From assembly GCA_020436695.1 (NCBI GenBank), contig JAGQXH010000010.1, positions 1 through 32,372 of the forward strand: 32,372 nucleotides of DNA, given 5' to 3'. Both the position numbers and the translations under genes were made by a program. Below, in pieces: positions 25,492 through 32,372 of this stretch; within the stretch, counting starts at the first letter, position 1; each line of letters begins with the position of its first letter. This stretch comes from Lewinella sp. GTDB taxonomy: Bacteria > Bacteroidota > Bacteroidia > Chitinophagales > Saprospiraceae. The notes beneath the pieces are model-generated. The model worked only from the letters and a program-made list of their open reading frames with translations. It did not search any database and was not told where the DNA came from.

Positions 25492-25499
25492 CAAAAGTA
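25492..25499 (-). promoter_or_regulatory. Bacteroidota-type -7 box for the DUF4136 gene
   Basis: Minus-strand TACTTTTG is an exact match to the TAnnTTTG sigma-A -7 consensus known in Bacteroidota, 37 bp upstream of the start codon. No clear TTTG -33 box is present at the expected distance; the near-palindrome at 25522-25539 occupies that position instead. Confidence 0.5.
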
Positions 25500-25519
25500 G
25501 AGGGCTGTTAAAGGGGAGG

Positions 25520-25550
25520 CACGTTGGAATTCCCGAACGTATCGGTTCGG
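25520..25550 (+). promoter_or_regulatory. Tandem LytTR-box-like sites upstream of the GyrB-like gene
   Basis: Plus-strand CACGTTGGA (25520-25528) and TCGGTTCGG (25542-25550) are spaced 22 bp start to start. The published LytTR consensus is two copies of [TA][AC][CA]GTTN[AG][TG] separated by 12-13 bp; the copies fit 7 and 8 of 9 positions. A perfect 9/9 match on the opposite strand (TACGTTCGG) overlaps at 25533-25541. The surrounding 25456-25858 region is otherwise non-coding, apart from a DUF4136 promoter box, and no further element is evident. No LytTR regulator is encoded in the window. Confidence 0.35.
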
Positions 25551-25858
25551 TTTCCCTCCGTTCCCGGAATTTGTAAATAACATCCAGTTGACTGTCCCGT
25601 GGCATTTAACAGCTTGTTTTTATATCCGAATGTAACCGGATGTGGATCGTTTATATTTACCATGGTGGATGGACGAAAACCACTTCATTTTCCTGTGAAT
25701 AATCCCGTAGCAAGCTTCTGTAGCCGGAGGTTTTTTCGTATCTTAAAGAGAAATTTTACAGCCACATATTGCACCGTTAATTAGTGTTCAATTTGCTGAT
25801 TTTCAGTTTGATGGAATGGTGTGGTATTGCAATGACAGGCCATTTAGTAATCCATAAA

Positions 25859-26950
25859 ATGAAAAGACCAATGTCGGGTGAATCAATCTATTCCATGAAA
25901 AATATCCGGGAGATCAAATGGTATGAACACATTCGCTTACGTCCAGGTATGTATGTCGGACAAGTAAACGAGTATGGGTTCGTCGGAATGTTAAAGGAGC
26001 TGCTCAGTGCCATTTTAGTGAACACGGGAACGAATATGCTGGTCATCGAATTACGGGATGAACTTCATGCAAGCATAAGATTTGACCATGTTAACACAGA
26101 GGTGCAAAATAATTGGTCTGCATGGGAACGTCATCTCACTAAATCATTGATGATACAATTTTTCGCACTCAATGCATTGAGCAAAACATTTAGCATAACC
26201 TTCTACGATCAATTTGCTCAAGTGATTGCTGAGCAGGATTTTAATAGAGGTGTACAGAATCAGGAGACCGAGATAGAAGCTATTAAGTGCTCTGCTTTCG
26301 AAGTGGTATTTCAACTGGATCGAGACATATGGGGGAAATCATTCCAATGGAACAGCAACTACATCACCCACCATATCAGGGAATACGCTTATCTGCACAA
26401 AAGTGTGAAGTTTGAGCTGAAATACAAGGTTGATTCCGAAGCATGCCGGAACATCTATTATTTCAGGAATGGGCTGAAAGACAAGATACAAATCGAATTC
26501 ATGAACGGTCCTATAGGCAGTGATCTTGATACATGGATCGATGAACAACTGGCGGGCTTTTATCTTGAGGCTGCTTTTACATTACGGTTGTACTCCGAAG
26601 ATGAGTCCTATTTACGTTCTTATGTGAACGATTGTCACACTTCCGAGAACGGCACTCATGTTGACGGACTCTTGCAGGGGATGGGTAATGGAATTTTGAA
26701 ATATCTTGAAAAAAACGGATTGACAACTGATTGCCAGATCACCGAACAGGGAATACGAGAACATCTGATCGCCATTGTAAATATCAGGATGGAAGCTCCG
26801 GTTTTTAGCGGCTGTACGAAAAATAAACTGGCGAATCCGGAGGTCACGGAACCGATCGCCAGTTATGTGGCGGAATTACTTTTCAGGAAAATGGAAGCCG
26901 ATCCGAAGGCAGCGGAGAGTCTGATAAGCGCCTTTTCCATTTATAACTGA
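25859..26950 (+). CDS. GyrB/ParE-like protein lacking ATPase motifs and the TOPRIM domain
   Basis: A 363-aa protein related to the N-terminal ATPase-transducer half of type IIA topoisomerase B subunits. Clear matches are EHIRLRPGMYVG (~24-34), NALSKTFSITFYDQ (GyrB NALS region), HIREYAYLHKSVKFELKYK (GyrB RELAYLN), YYFRNGLKD (GyrB EGGLKE), the transducer motif SENGTHVDGLLQG (~263-275), and IREHLIAIVNIRMEAPVFSG with CTKNKLANPEV (~299-329), which keeps the QTK-loop lysine. The Bergerat-fold residues are gone: no ExxDN N-box, DNGRGIP or GGLHGVG loop. The protein ends where TOPRIM would begin, so cleavage chemistry is impossible. Start is uncertain: ATGs at 25811, 25832, 25859 and 25871 and a GTG at 25784 are in frame; homology begins after 25895. 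By eye the gene is A/T-rich relative to its neighbours. It is convergent with the channel gene (4 bp between stops). Confidence 0.85.
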   Translation: MKRPMSGESIYSMKNIREIKWYEHIRLRPGMYVGQVNEYGFVGMLKELLSAILVNTGTNMLVIELRDELHASIRFDHVNTEVQNNWSAWERHLTKSLMIQFFALNALSKTFSITFYDQFAQVIAEQDFNRGVQNQETEIEAIKCSAFEVVFQLDRDIWGKSFQWNSNYITHHIREYAYLHKSVKFELKYKVDSEACRNIYYFRNGLKDKIQIEFMNGPIGSDLDTWIDEQLAGFYLEAAFTLRLYSEDESYLRSYVNDCHTSENGTHVDGLLQGMGNGILKYLEKNGLTTDCQITEQGIREHLIAIVNIRMEAPVFSGCTKNKLANPEVTEPIASYVAELLFRKMEADPKAAESLISAFSIYN

Positions 26951-26954
26951 TCGC

Positions 26955-27617
26955 TCAACCGGGAGTCGCCCGCGACACATACTTACCCACCAGAATTGCA
27001 ATGATGATCGTCAGGTAAAGCTGTCCGTTCAGGCTGATCATTAGGGTAACGGCTTTGGCCTGCGGCGATACCGGGTTCACATCCGTAATACCCATGGTGG
27101 TTAGTGACGTAAAGCTGAAATACTGGAGATCATACCACATACTTTGCCCGACATAATCGAAAGCTCCGGGTTGTAGGAGTTCCAGCAAGTAGCAGGCCTG
27201 GCCGCCGATGATGCCGATGAAAAGAAAAGCGGCCACAGAAGCATTGATGATATTCATATTGACCTTGCGGCTGCGGTAAACGAGCAGAAACAGATGGTAG
27301 CCGATCAGCAGTGACAGCACCAGCAGGATCAGGCTTCGGCCAAATGTCAGCCAATAGATATGTTCTTGGAAAAGACTGAGCCAGATCATGATCAGTGCCA
27401 GCGCGCCAAGGATCAGTCCGAAGAGCAGAAAGCGAAAAGACCGGTGGGTAGTGAGTAGTCCGCAGATCACCACCAGGGAAAATACCAGTGCAAATACCGT
27501 CCGTTTCATCCCCGGCAGAATGGCCATCAATAATGGCGATAAGATGAGTAAGCCCACAGATATCAACAGCCAGAAAGCCGGCTGTCGGACAAATAACCGG
27601 TGTAATAGAGTATTCAT
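26955..27617 (-). CDS. Ion-channel-like membrane protein with atypical selectivity filter
   Basis: A 220-aa inner-membrane protein with about six hydrophobic helices. The C-terminal part is a pore module of the 2TM potassium-channel type (Ion_trans_2): outer helix ~125-147 (NASVAAFLFIGIIGG), pore helix and filter YFSFTSLTTMGITDVNP (166-182), inner helix ~190-212 (LMISLNGQLYLTIIIAILVGKYV). Where potassium channels have T-V-G-Y-G-D, this protein has T-M-G-I-T-D, so potassium selectivity cannot be assumed. Similar filters occur in a group of bacterial 6-TM proteins annotated as ion channel family (recollection). There is no voltage-sensor arginine ladder and no RCK/TrkA domain. The start overlaps the stop of the upstream 106-aa gene by 4 bp (ATGA), so translation is coupled. 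Confidence 0.87.
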   Translation of the reverse strand: MNTLLHRLFVRQPAFWLLISVGLLILSPLLMAILPGMKRTVFALVFSLVVICGLLTTHRSFRFLLFGLILGALALIMIWLSLFQEHIYWLTFGRSLILLVLSLLIGYHLFLLVYRSRKVNMNIINASVAAFLFIGIIGGQACYLLELLQPGAFDYVGQSMWYDLQYFSFTSLTTMGITDVNPVSPQAKAVTLMISLNGQLYLTIIIAILVGKYVSRATPG

Positions 27618-27934
27618 GTTGTTTTTTTGTTTTGTTCCAGTCCGTGCCGCAATTGAAATAAATTCAGCTCTTCCAGCAGATCCCCCGGGATTCCGGTAAA
27701 CTCACTTCCTGCTAAATTTTGTAAATTGGAGATCAGTTGTTGCAAACAGATCGCCAGCCTTGCTTCGGACGGAGAAATGTCATCAAATTCCGACCGGGTG
27801 GCATCGATCAATGCGACCGTATCTGAGGCTGCAGCATCTTGGGTTTTCAAGTAACTGATCTTGCGACGATAATAGGTCAGCAACTGGATGAATTCAGGTA
27901 AAACTTTTGTCGTTATATGATTCGGATGATCCAT
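27614..27934 (-). CDS. Small helical protein coupled to the channel gene
   Basis: A 106-aa soluble protein with no recognisable domain: MDHPNHITTKVLPEFIQLLT at the N-terminus, predicted helices through YYRRKISYLKT, ARLAICLQQLISNLQNL and DLLEELNLFQLRHGLEQ, and a basic tail (NKKTT). There is no signal peptide or membrane segment. The last codon overlaps the channel start codon (ATGA), which is strong evidence that it is a real gene and co-translated. It may be a cytoplasmic modulator of the channel, but that is only inference from the arrangement. Confidence 0.75.
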   Translation of the reverse strand: MDHPNHITTKVLPEFIQLLTYYRRKISYLKTQDAAASDTVALIDATRSEFDDISPSEARLAICLQQLISNLQNLAGSEFTGIPGDLLEELNLFQLRHGLEQNKKTT

Positions 27935-27956
27935 GGTGGCTATATTTGAACAGGTA

Positions 27957-27964
27957 CGAAATTA
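27957..27964 (-). promoter_or_regulatory. Candidate -7 box for the small protein-channel operon
   Basis: Minus-strand TAATTTCG is a one-mismatch match to TAnnTTTG, 23 bp upstream of the 27934 start codon and 33 bp downstream of the tandem LytTR-like sites. The spacing is consistent with an activator-dependent promoter, but the match alone is weak. Confidence 0.3.
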
Positions 27965-27997
27965 GAAGTGCTATCGGCGGGTAACCATTTCGAGTTT

Positions 27998-28027
27998 CCC
28001 AACGTGCAGCCGGGCTTTCCCAACGGG
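27998..28027 (-). promoter_or_regulatory. Tandem LytTR-box-like sites upstream of the small protein-channel operon
   Basis: Minus-strand CCCGTTGGG (28027-28019) and CACGTTGGG (28006-27998) are spaced 21 bp start to start (12-bp spacer). Each fits 8 of 9 positions of the LytTR consensus [TA][AC][CA]GTTN[AG][TG]. On the plus strand they read as the direct repeat TTTCCCAACG (27995-28004 and 28016-28025). They are oriented toward the channel operon but also lie 24 bp upstream of the -7 box of the giant kinase gene, so either gene or both could be controlled. Confidence 0.45.
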
Positions 28028-28050
28028 ACAGTTGCTCTTTTCCTTTTGTC

Positions 28051-28058
28051 TAATTTTG
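28051..28058 (+). promoter_or_regulatory. -7 box for the giant signalling gene
   Basis: TAATTTTG is an exact match to the Bacteroidota TAnnTTTG -7 consensus, with GTTG at 28031-28034 as a possible -33 element (16-bp spacing, slightly short). Transcription would start a few bases downstream, just ahead of the ATG at 28081. Confidence 0.5.
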
Positions 28059-28080
28059 TGTCAATGGAAAAATCACACCT

Positions 28081-31000
28081 ATGCAACCCGTAAAGATCTT
28101 CTCCGGCATCAGTCTGATGAAGGAAGACGGCTTCCTTGTAGAAAAGGCGGAAAAGCACTTATTTGACAAACTGCCGCCTGACCTCGACGCCTTCGCTGCA
28201 ATAGATCCCACCCGAACGGCCCTGGCCATCCCCGTACGGATAGCCGGTACAACTCCCTGGACCAGTTATTACCCCTGGGAGGAATGGACGCCCCTGTCTA
28301 TGAGTGTGCCCGGCACCGCAGATGAATTCAGGGGCCTGCTCTCCCGGGTGAGGCAGATCGTTGTCACTCAGATGGTGCTGCATCAGGAAAAGCTGAGCCT
28401 GGGGATGCTCACGCCCGATCGATTATGGCTAAATACCATCGGCGACCTAAAGATCGTCGGTGCATACCTCATCCGGTCCTGGACCGATATTCCCAATAGC
28501 ATGCAATTATCGGTGGATGATCTGGCCTTCCTGCCACCTGAGTATGCGCAACAGATGTCGCAGATCCCCGATCACCGGGCTGATTTTTATTCACTGGGCA
28601 TATTATTGTACCAGTGGGTATGCGGCACTACTCCCTTCCGGGGAAACGACGCACTGGAGATGATCCATCAGCATCTTTCCCGTGCGGTGCCGCTACCAGG
28701 ATATTATAATCAAACGATACCGCCTATGCTGCAAGCGCTGATCCTGGCTTTGCTGGAGAAAGATCCGGATCAACGCTATCAATCGGCAGAAGGGCTGTTA
28801 AAGGATATCGATCATTTGCTGGAAGACCTTGCTGTAACGGATCATTTTTCCCTGCATACTACTTATAATCCCGGCCGCATCAGGATCAGAAACCGTCTGT
28901 ATGGGCGGGATGCCGAGATCACCGAGCTGAACAAAGCCCTGTACGAAGCCCGGCAGGGGGCGGAACAGTTGGTCCTGGTGGGTGGTTATTCCGGGGTTGG
29001 GAAAACGGCACTGGTAGCAGCATGGCAGCAACAGATCGTTCAGATGCCCCATTTTTTTCTGCAGGGTAAGTTCGACCAGTACCAAAATGTACCTTACGCC
29101 GCACTGGTGGCCGCTTTTGAGCAATTGATCAATCAGTTGCTCTATCTGCCTGAAGTGGAGATCGGCCGGTGGAAAGACCGGATACTGCAGGCCCTAGGAG
29201 AAAACGGAGGCGTATTGGCCGAAGTGATCCCCAATCTCGAGTTGCTTATCGGCCGGCAGCCCGCCCCGGAGAAACTCAGTCCTATTGAGACCCAAAACCG
29301 TTTTTCTTACGTATTTCTGCAATTCTGCCGCTTATTTGCGCAAAGCGAGTATCCCCTGGTACTATTTATTGACGACTGGCAATGGTGTGACATGCCATCC
29401 ATACAGATGTTAAAGCATCTGCTGAAAGATGAATCACTCCATTATCTGATGGTCATTGCCGCTTATCGCGATAATGAAGTGGACGAAGCGCACGCCTTTT
29501 CCATGTTCAGTCGCGAAATGCAGGAGCATCCGCTTACCATGCGTCAACTGAATATTCGAAATCTGACATTCGAAAACGTCAACCAGCTGGTCGCTGAGGC
29601 TTCCGATGAAGCTCCCGGAGATGTGGCAGAACTCTCAAAGATCATACACGAAAAGACCGGTGGAAATGCCTTTTTTACCCGCCAGTTTCTCACCTCTATC
29701 GTAGAACGCAGGATACTAACTTTTGATCTGCCCGCTCAACACTGGCAGTGGAACGAATCACGGCTCCGGCAGGAAGATGTATCGGATAATGTACTGGAGC
29801 TAATGAAGGGCAAGATCGCCATGCTTTCTCCCCTGACCCAGGCGCTATTGAAAGTGGGTGCCTACGCCGGTGCCGAATTTAATGTGCAGTTATTATCCGA
29901 CATTGCAGGTATAGATATAGCCGAATGTCAGCGATATCTGCAGGAGGCAGAACAACCCGGCCTGATCATACAGGCTAAAAAAGGCGGTATCGGCGATTTT
30001 ATCCCTTATCGTTTTGTGCACGATCAGGTGCAGCGGGCTGCCTATTTGCTGGAGTCACCGGATCAGTTGCCTGACCGGGAAGCATTGCATTACGCCATCG
30101 GGAAAACACTGTTGCAATCCAGTCTTTACCAGCAGATGGCTCCCAGTGAAAAAGCGATCCACTTTCTCAATTCCATTGATCTGATCGGGGAAGATATTCG
30201 TGCGGCGGTCATCCGGGTACTGATGGATGCCGGTAGCCGGGCCAACGATTCCAACTCACCGGCTGCGGCCATGGATTTTTATAGAGCAGCCCAACGACTT
30301 CTGCCTGATGATCGGGTGCCGGAGCATCCGGAAATCCTGAAAGGATTGATGCAGGCTGCTTTTTTGCTCAATCTGGTAGAGGAAGCCGAGCAGTATGCCT
30401 CCCAGGCAGTGGAGCTGTCTCCAGACCCCATCGCCAAAAGTGAGGTATATATTCTGCAATTGATGTTCTATGAAGGGTTAGCTCTGTTTGAAAAGAACAT
30501 CCGGACCGGTCTGAAAGCGCTTCAATTGTTCGGCATCGATATTGAAGCAGCGGTCAATATGGCCACTATGGAAACACTGGTACAGGAACAATACTTCCTC
30601 TTCAAGCAGTTGACCGAAGACCGGAATGCCATAGATTTTGCAGCCCTGCCGCCACTGGAAGATGCCAGGGAAGGTGCCCTGCTGGATGTGCTCGTCAATA
30701 TGACGGCCTCGGCCTATTTCGCCGACCTTTATCTCTTTGCCTGGTGCACCCTGCGTATGAGCAACCAGACCCTGCGTCACGGCAAAGCTGCTTCCACGCC
30801 TTTTGTCTTCGTATTTTTGGGATCCCTGTTGGTGGCACTTTACCAGCGCTTCGAACTGGGTTATCAATTCGGCAAAACCGGCATTGTGATGCTCGACGAT
30901 ATCGATTCCAATAAGTATCGCTGCCGGACCTTGTCCATTTTTACCATCTTCATCCAGCATTTCAAAGAGACTTTCCTCAGCGGCATATCGCTGCTCAAAG

Positions 31001-32372
31001 AATCGGTTCACGTTGGTCTGGAAACCGGTGATCTGCCCTATGCCGGATATTCTATGTACGCCCAGGTCCGTGACAAATTTTTGGGAGCCGATACGTTGGC
31101 CGAAGTAATGGACACCTGCCGGGTGAGTGTGGACTTTATGGAAAGGGTCAACAATGCCGGTCTCCTGGCACTGATGAAGCTGTTTCGCGCAAATCTCCAC
31201 CTATTGCTGGGCACCTATGATGAAGCAACAGCGGATGAAGAAACGGAGGCGCTGGACTTTTTACTGGAGATTAAATTTTTTACTGCTGTTGCCCACCATT
31301 ATATTTTCCGGAGTTGGGCCCTCTGTATTATGGGGCACTACCTCGAAGCGCAGGCCTATCTGGATAAGAACCAGCCGATCCTGATCTATGCCTCTTCTCA
31401 ACCGCATGTCCCCAAGCATTATTTCCTGCAGTCGCTCATTTTACTACGCACCAAAAAGAACCTAAGTACGGAAGAACAGCAGCTGATTGAAAGCAATCAG
31501 CAATTCCTGCAAAAATGGGCGCAAAGCATGCCGGAAAATTTCCGGGCGGAATACGAGATGATTGAAGCCTTGCGTGCCGGCCGGGTCGGCGACTGGCCTT
31601 CGATCCTGCGTCACTTCAAGGAAGCGGCCGGCTGGGCGCAGAAAGGCAGCCTGCGGGGGGTAGAAGCTATGCTTTATGAACTATGCGGTGATGTGATGGA
31701 AGAAGGTGGCCTGTCGGATCTGGCCGTGAATTATCACCTGAAGGCCTATCAGGTTTACCTGGCCTGGGGAGCCCGGGAAAAGGTCGACCGTTTAAAAGAG
31801 AAGATACCTGCTGCTGCGGCCGACAATACCCCGCAGGAAGTGCAACCCATCGATTATGATACGCGCTCGTTGCTGAAGGCCACTCAGGCTATTTCGGCGG
31901 AAGTGACCCGGGAAGGCCTCATCCGGCGATTGTTACAGATCATCATGGAAAATGCGGGTGCGGAGAAAGGCGTACTGGTGTTGAAGGAGAACGGACAATA
32001 CTTTGTAGAAGCAGAGATCAACCTCAGCCATAATCACTACCGTACGCTCGATCAGCAAGAACTGGGCGATAGTACAGCCGTACCTCGCAAACTCATCAAC
32101 TTCGTCATCAACACCCAGAGAGAATTATTGTTGGATCAGCCGGAACAGCTTACCCCGAGCAGCGATCCTTATTTTAGTGAAAATCCGGCTAAATCGGCCC
32201 TGCTGCTACCCATACAGCGGCAGCAGGAACTCATTGGCATATTGTATCTGGAAAACGACCATGTAGCCGGCATTTTCCAGGAAAACCGCCTGCAGATCCT
32301 GCGGACGATCGCTTCGCAGGCCGCGGTCTCCATCGCAAACGCCCGTCTTTTTGAACACACTACCAGGCTGAA
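28081..32372 (+). CDS. Giant signalling protein: pseudokinase, AAA/STAND ATPase, helical repeats, GAF (3' end outside window)
   Basis: At least 1430 residues are open from the ATG at 28081 to the window edge. Residues ~1-250 are a protein-kinase-like domain. The C-lobe is well preserved (LAFLPPEYAQ, HRADFYSLGILLYQWVCGTTPF, LLEKDPDQRYQSAEGLL). The catalytic loop reads LGMLTPDRLWLN with no HRD aspartate, DFG is replaced by VGA, and no Gly-rich loop is visible, so it is probably a pseudokinase. Next comes an AAA_16/STAND ATPase with Walker A GYSGVGKT (302-309) and Walker B LVLFIDDWQWCD. Then come helical TPR-like repeats (~620-1240) and a GAF domain (~1257-1430; SALLLPIQRQQELIGILYLE). This order matches the trifunctional serine/threonine kinase-ATPase-sensor histidine kinase family, so a histidine kinase or PP2C/HTH output probably follows outside the window. 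It is presumably cytoplasmic. Confidence 0.92.
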   Translation, partial: MQPVKIFSGISLMKEDGFLVEKAEKHLFDKLPPDLDAFAAIDPTRTALAIPVRIAGTTPWTSYYPWEEWTPLSMSVPGTADEFRGLLSRVRQIVVTQMVLHQEKLSLGMLTPDRLWLNTIGDLKIVGAYLIRSWTDIPNSMQLSVDDLAFLPPEYAQQMSQIPDHRADFYSLGILLYQWVCGTTPFRGNDALEMIHQHLSRAVPLPGYYNQTIPPMLQALILALLEKDPDQRYQSAEGLLKDIDHLLEDLAVTDHFSLHTTYNPGRIRIRNRLYGRDAEITELNKALYEARQGAEQLVLVGGYSGVGKTALVAAWQQQIVQMPHFFLQGKFDQYQNVPYAALVAAFEQLINQLLYLPEVEIGRWKDRILQALGENGGVLAEVIPNLELLIGRQPAPEKLSPIETQNRFSYVFLQFCRLFAQSEYPLVLFIDDWQWCDMPSIQMLKHLLKDESLHYLMVIAAYRDNEVDEAHAFSMFSREMQEHPLTMRQLNIRNLTFENVNQLVAEASDEAPGDVAELSKIIHEKTGGNAFFTRQFLTSIVERRILTFDLPAQHWQWNESRLRQEDVSDNVLELMKGKIAMLSPLTQALLKVGAYAGAEFNVQLLSDIAGIDIAECQRYLQEAEQPGLIIQAKKGGIGDFIPYRFVHDQVQRAAYLLESPDQLPDREALHYAIGKTLLQSSLYQQMAPSEKAIHFLNSIDLIGEDIRAAVIRVLMDAGSRANDSNSPAAAMDFYRAAQRLLPDDRVPEHPEILKGLMQAAFLLNLVEEAEQYASQAVELSPDPIAKSEVYILQLMFYEGLALFEKNIRTGLKALQLFGIDIEAAVNMATMETLVQEQYFLFKQLTEDRNAIDFAALPPLEDAREGALLDVLVNMTASAYFADLYLFAWCTLRMSNQTLRHGKAASTPFVFVFLGSLLVALYQRFELGYQFGKTGIVMLDDIDSNKYRCRTLSIFTIFIQHFKETFLSGISLLKESVHVGLETGDLPYAGYSMYAQVRDKFLGADTLAEVMDTCRVSVDFMERVNNAGLLALMKLFRANLHLLLGTYDEATADEETEALDFLLEIKFFTAVAHHYIFRSWALCIMGHYLEAQAYLDKNQPILIYASSQPHVPKHYFLQSLILLRTKKNLSTEEQQLIESNQQFLQKWAQSMPENFRAEYEMIEALRAGRVGDWPSILRHFKEAAGWAQKGSLRGVEAMLYELCGDVMEEGGLSDLAVNYHLKAYQVYLAWGAREKVDRLKEKIPAAAADNTPQEVQPIDYDTRSLLKATQAISAEVTREGLIRRLLQIIMENAGAEKGVLVLKENGQYFVEAEINLSHNHYRTLDQQELGDSTAVPRKLINFVINTQRELLLDQPEQLTPSSDPYFSENPAKSALLLPIQRQQELIGILYLENDHVAGIFQENRLQILRTIASQAAVSIANARLFEHTTRL

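Noticed and set aside
25784..25858. GTG start at 25784 for the GyrB-like gene
   Set aside because: The 25 extra residues (MFNLLIFSLMEWCG...) are unlike GyrB and ATG codons are available nearer the homologous region; it cannot be excluded from sequence alone.
30478..31200. 240-aa minus-strand frame inside the giant signalling gene
   Set aside because: The plus strand is a continuous frame of more than 1400 codons with recognisable domains on both sides of this stretch.

Overview
The window looks like a chromosome segment of a Bacteroidota bacterium, most likely from the Saprospiria/Lewinella-like part of the phylum (an inference from gene content, not a database match). Supporting signs are the LeuRS sequence style, lipoprotein signals of Bacteroidota type, near absence of Shine-Dalgarno motifs, several TAnnTTTG-type promoter boxes, an NhaD antiporter, DUF4136-type lipoproteins, CRTAC1/vanadium haloperoxidase remnants and a metallophosphoesterase fused to an outer-membrane barrel. 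No tRNA, rRNA, CRISPR array or intact transposase was seen.

Layout. 1-2579 (-) is leuS, cut by the window edge. 2832-5667 (-) is a NarL/LuxR response regulator followed 31 bp later by a caspase-like peptidase. Divergent from it, 5993-8391 (+) holds an unrecognised 290-aa protein, then a multi-pass membrane protein whose gene overlaps that of a compact HisKA_3 histidine kinase. Together these could form a two-component system controlling a caspase-type effector. 8428-9012 (-) is a YdeI/OmdA-family gene. 9091-9721 (-) is a decayed remnant that joins pieces of a CRTAC1/FG-GAP gene to the 3' end of a vanadium haloperoxidase gene.

9843-15152 (+) is a co-directional hydrolase block: membrane-anchored GH31 glycosidase, membrane-anchored ceramidase-like hydrolase and secreted alpha/beta-hydrolase. 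A convergent PhoPQ-activated-pathogenicity-related lipoprotein follows (15562-16932). The pair at 18558-19433 and 17188-18516 (-) is a universal stress protein and NhaD. 19513-23265 (-) is a 1250-aa lipoprotein that combines a metallophosphatase, a kinase-like DRH region and an outer-membrane barrel. 23500-25455 (-) holds a Tyr/Trp/His-rich secreted protein and a DUF4136 lipoprotein.

25859-27934 is the least ordinary part. It has a stand-alone GyrB/ParE-like protein that has lost its ATPase motifs, convergent with a two-gene operon encoding a six-TM channel-like protein with a non-canonical selectivity filter and a small helical protein. Tandem sites resembling LytTR boxes lie at both ends of this block. 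From 28081 to the right edge runs a giant signalling protein (pseudokinase, STAND-type ATPase, helical repeats, GAF) whose C-terminus is outside the window.

Intergenic DNA carries two kinds of dispersed repeat: AGTCGGCAGTC-type arrays at five or more places, and a REP-like compound palindrome element at 24822-24934. Some of these provide the stop codons of neighbouring genes.
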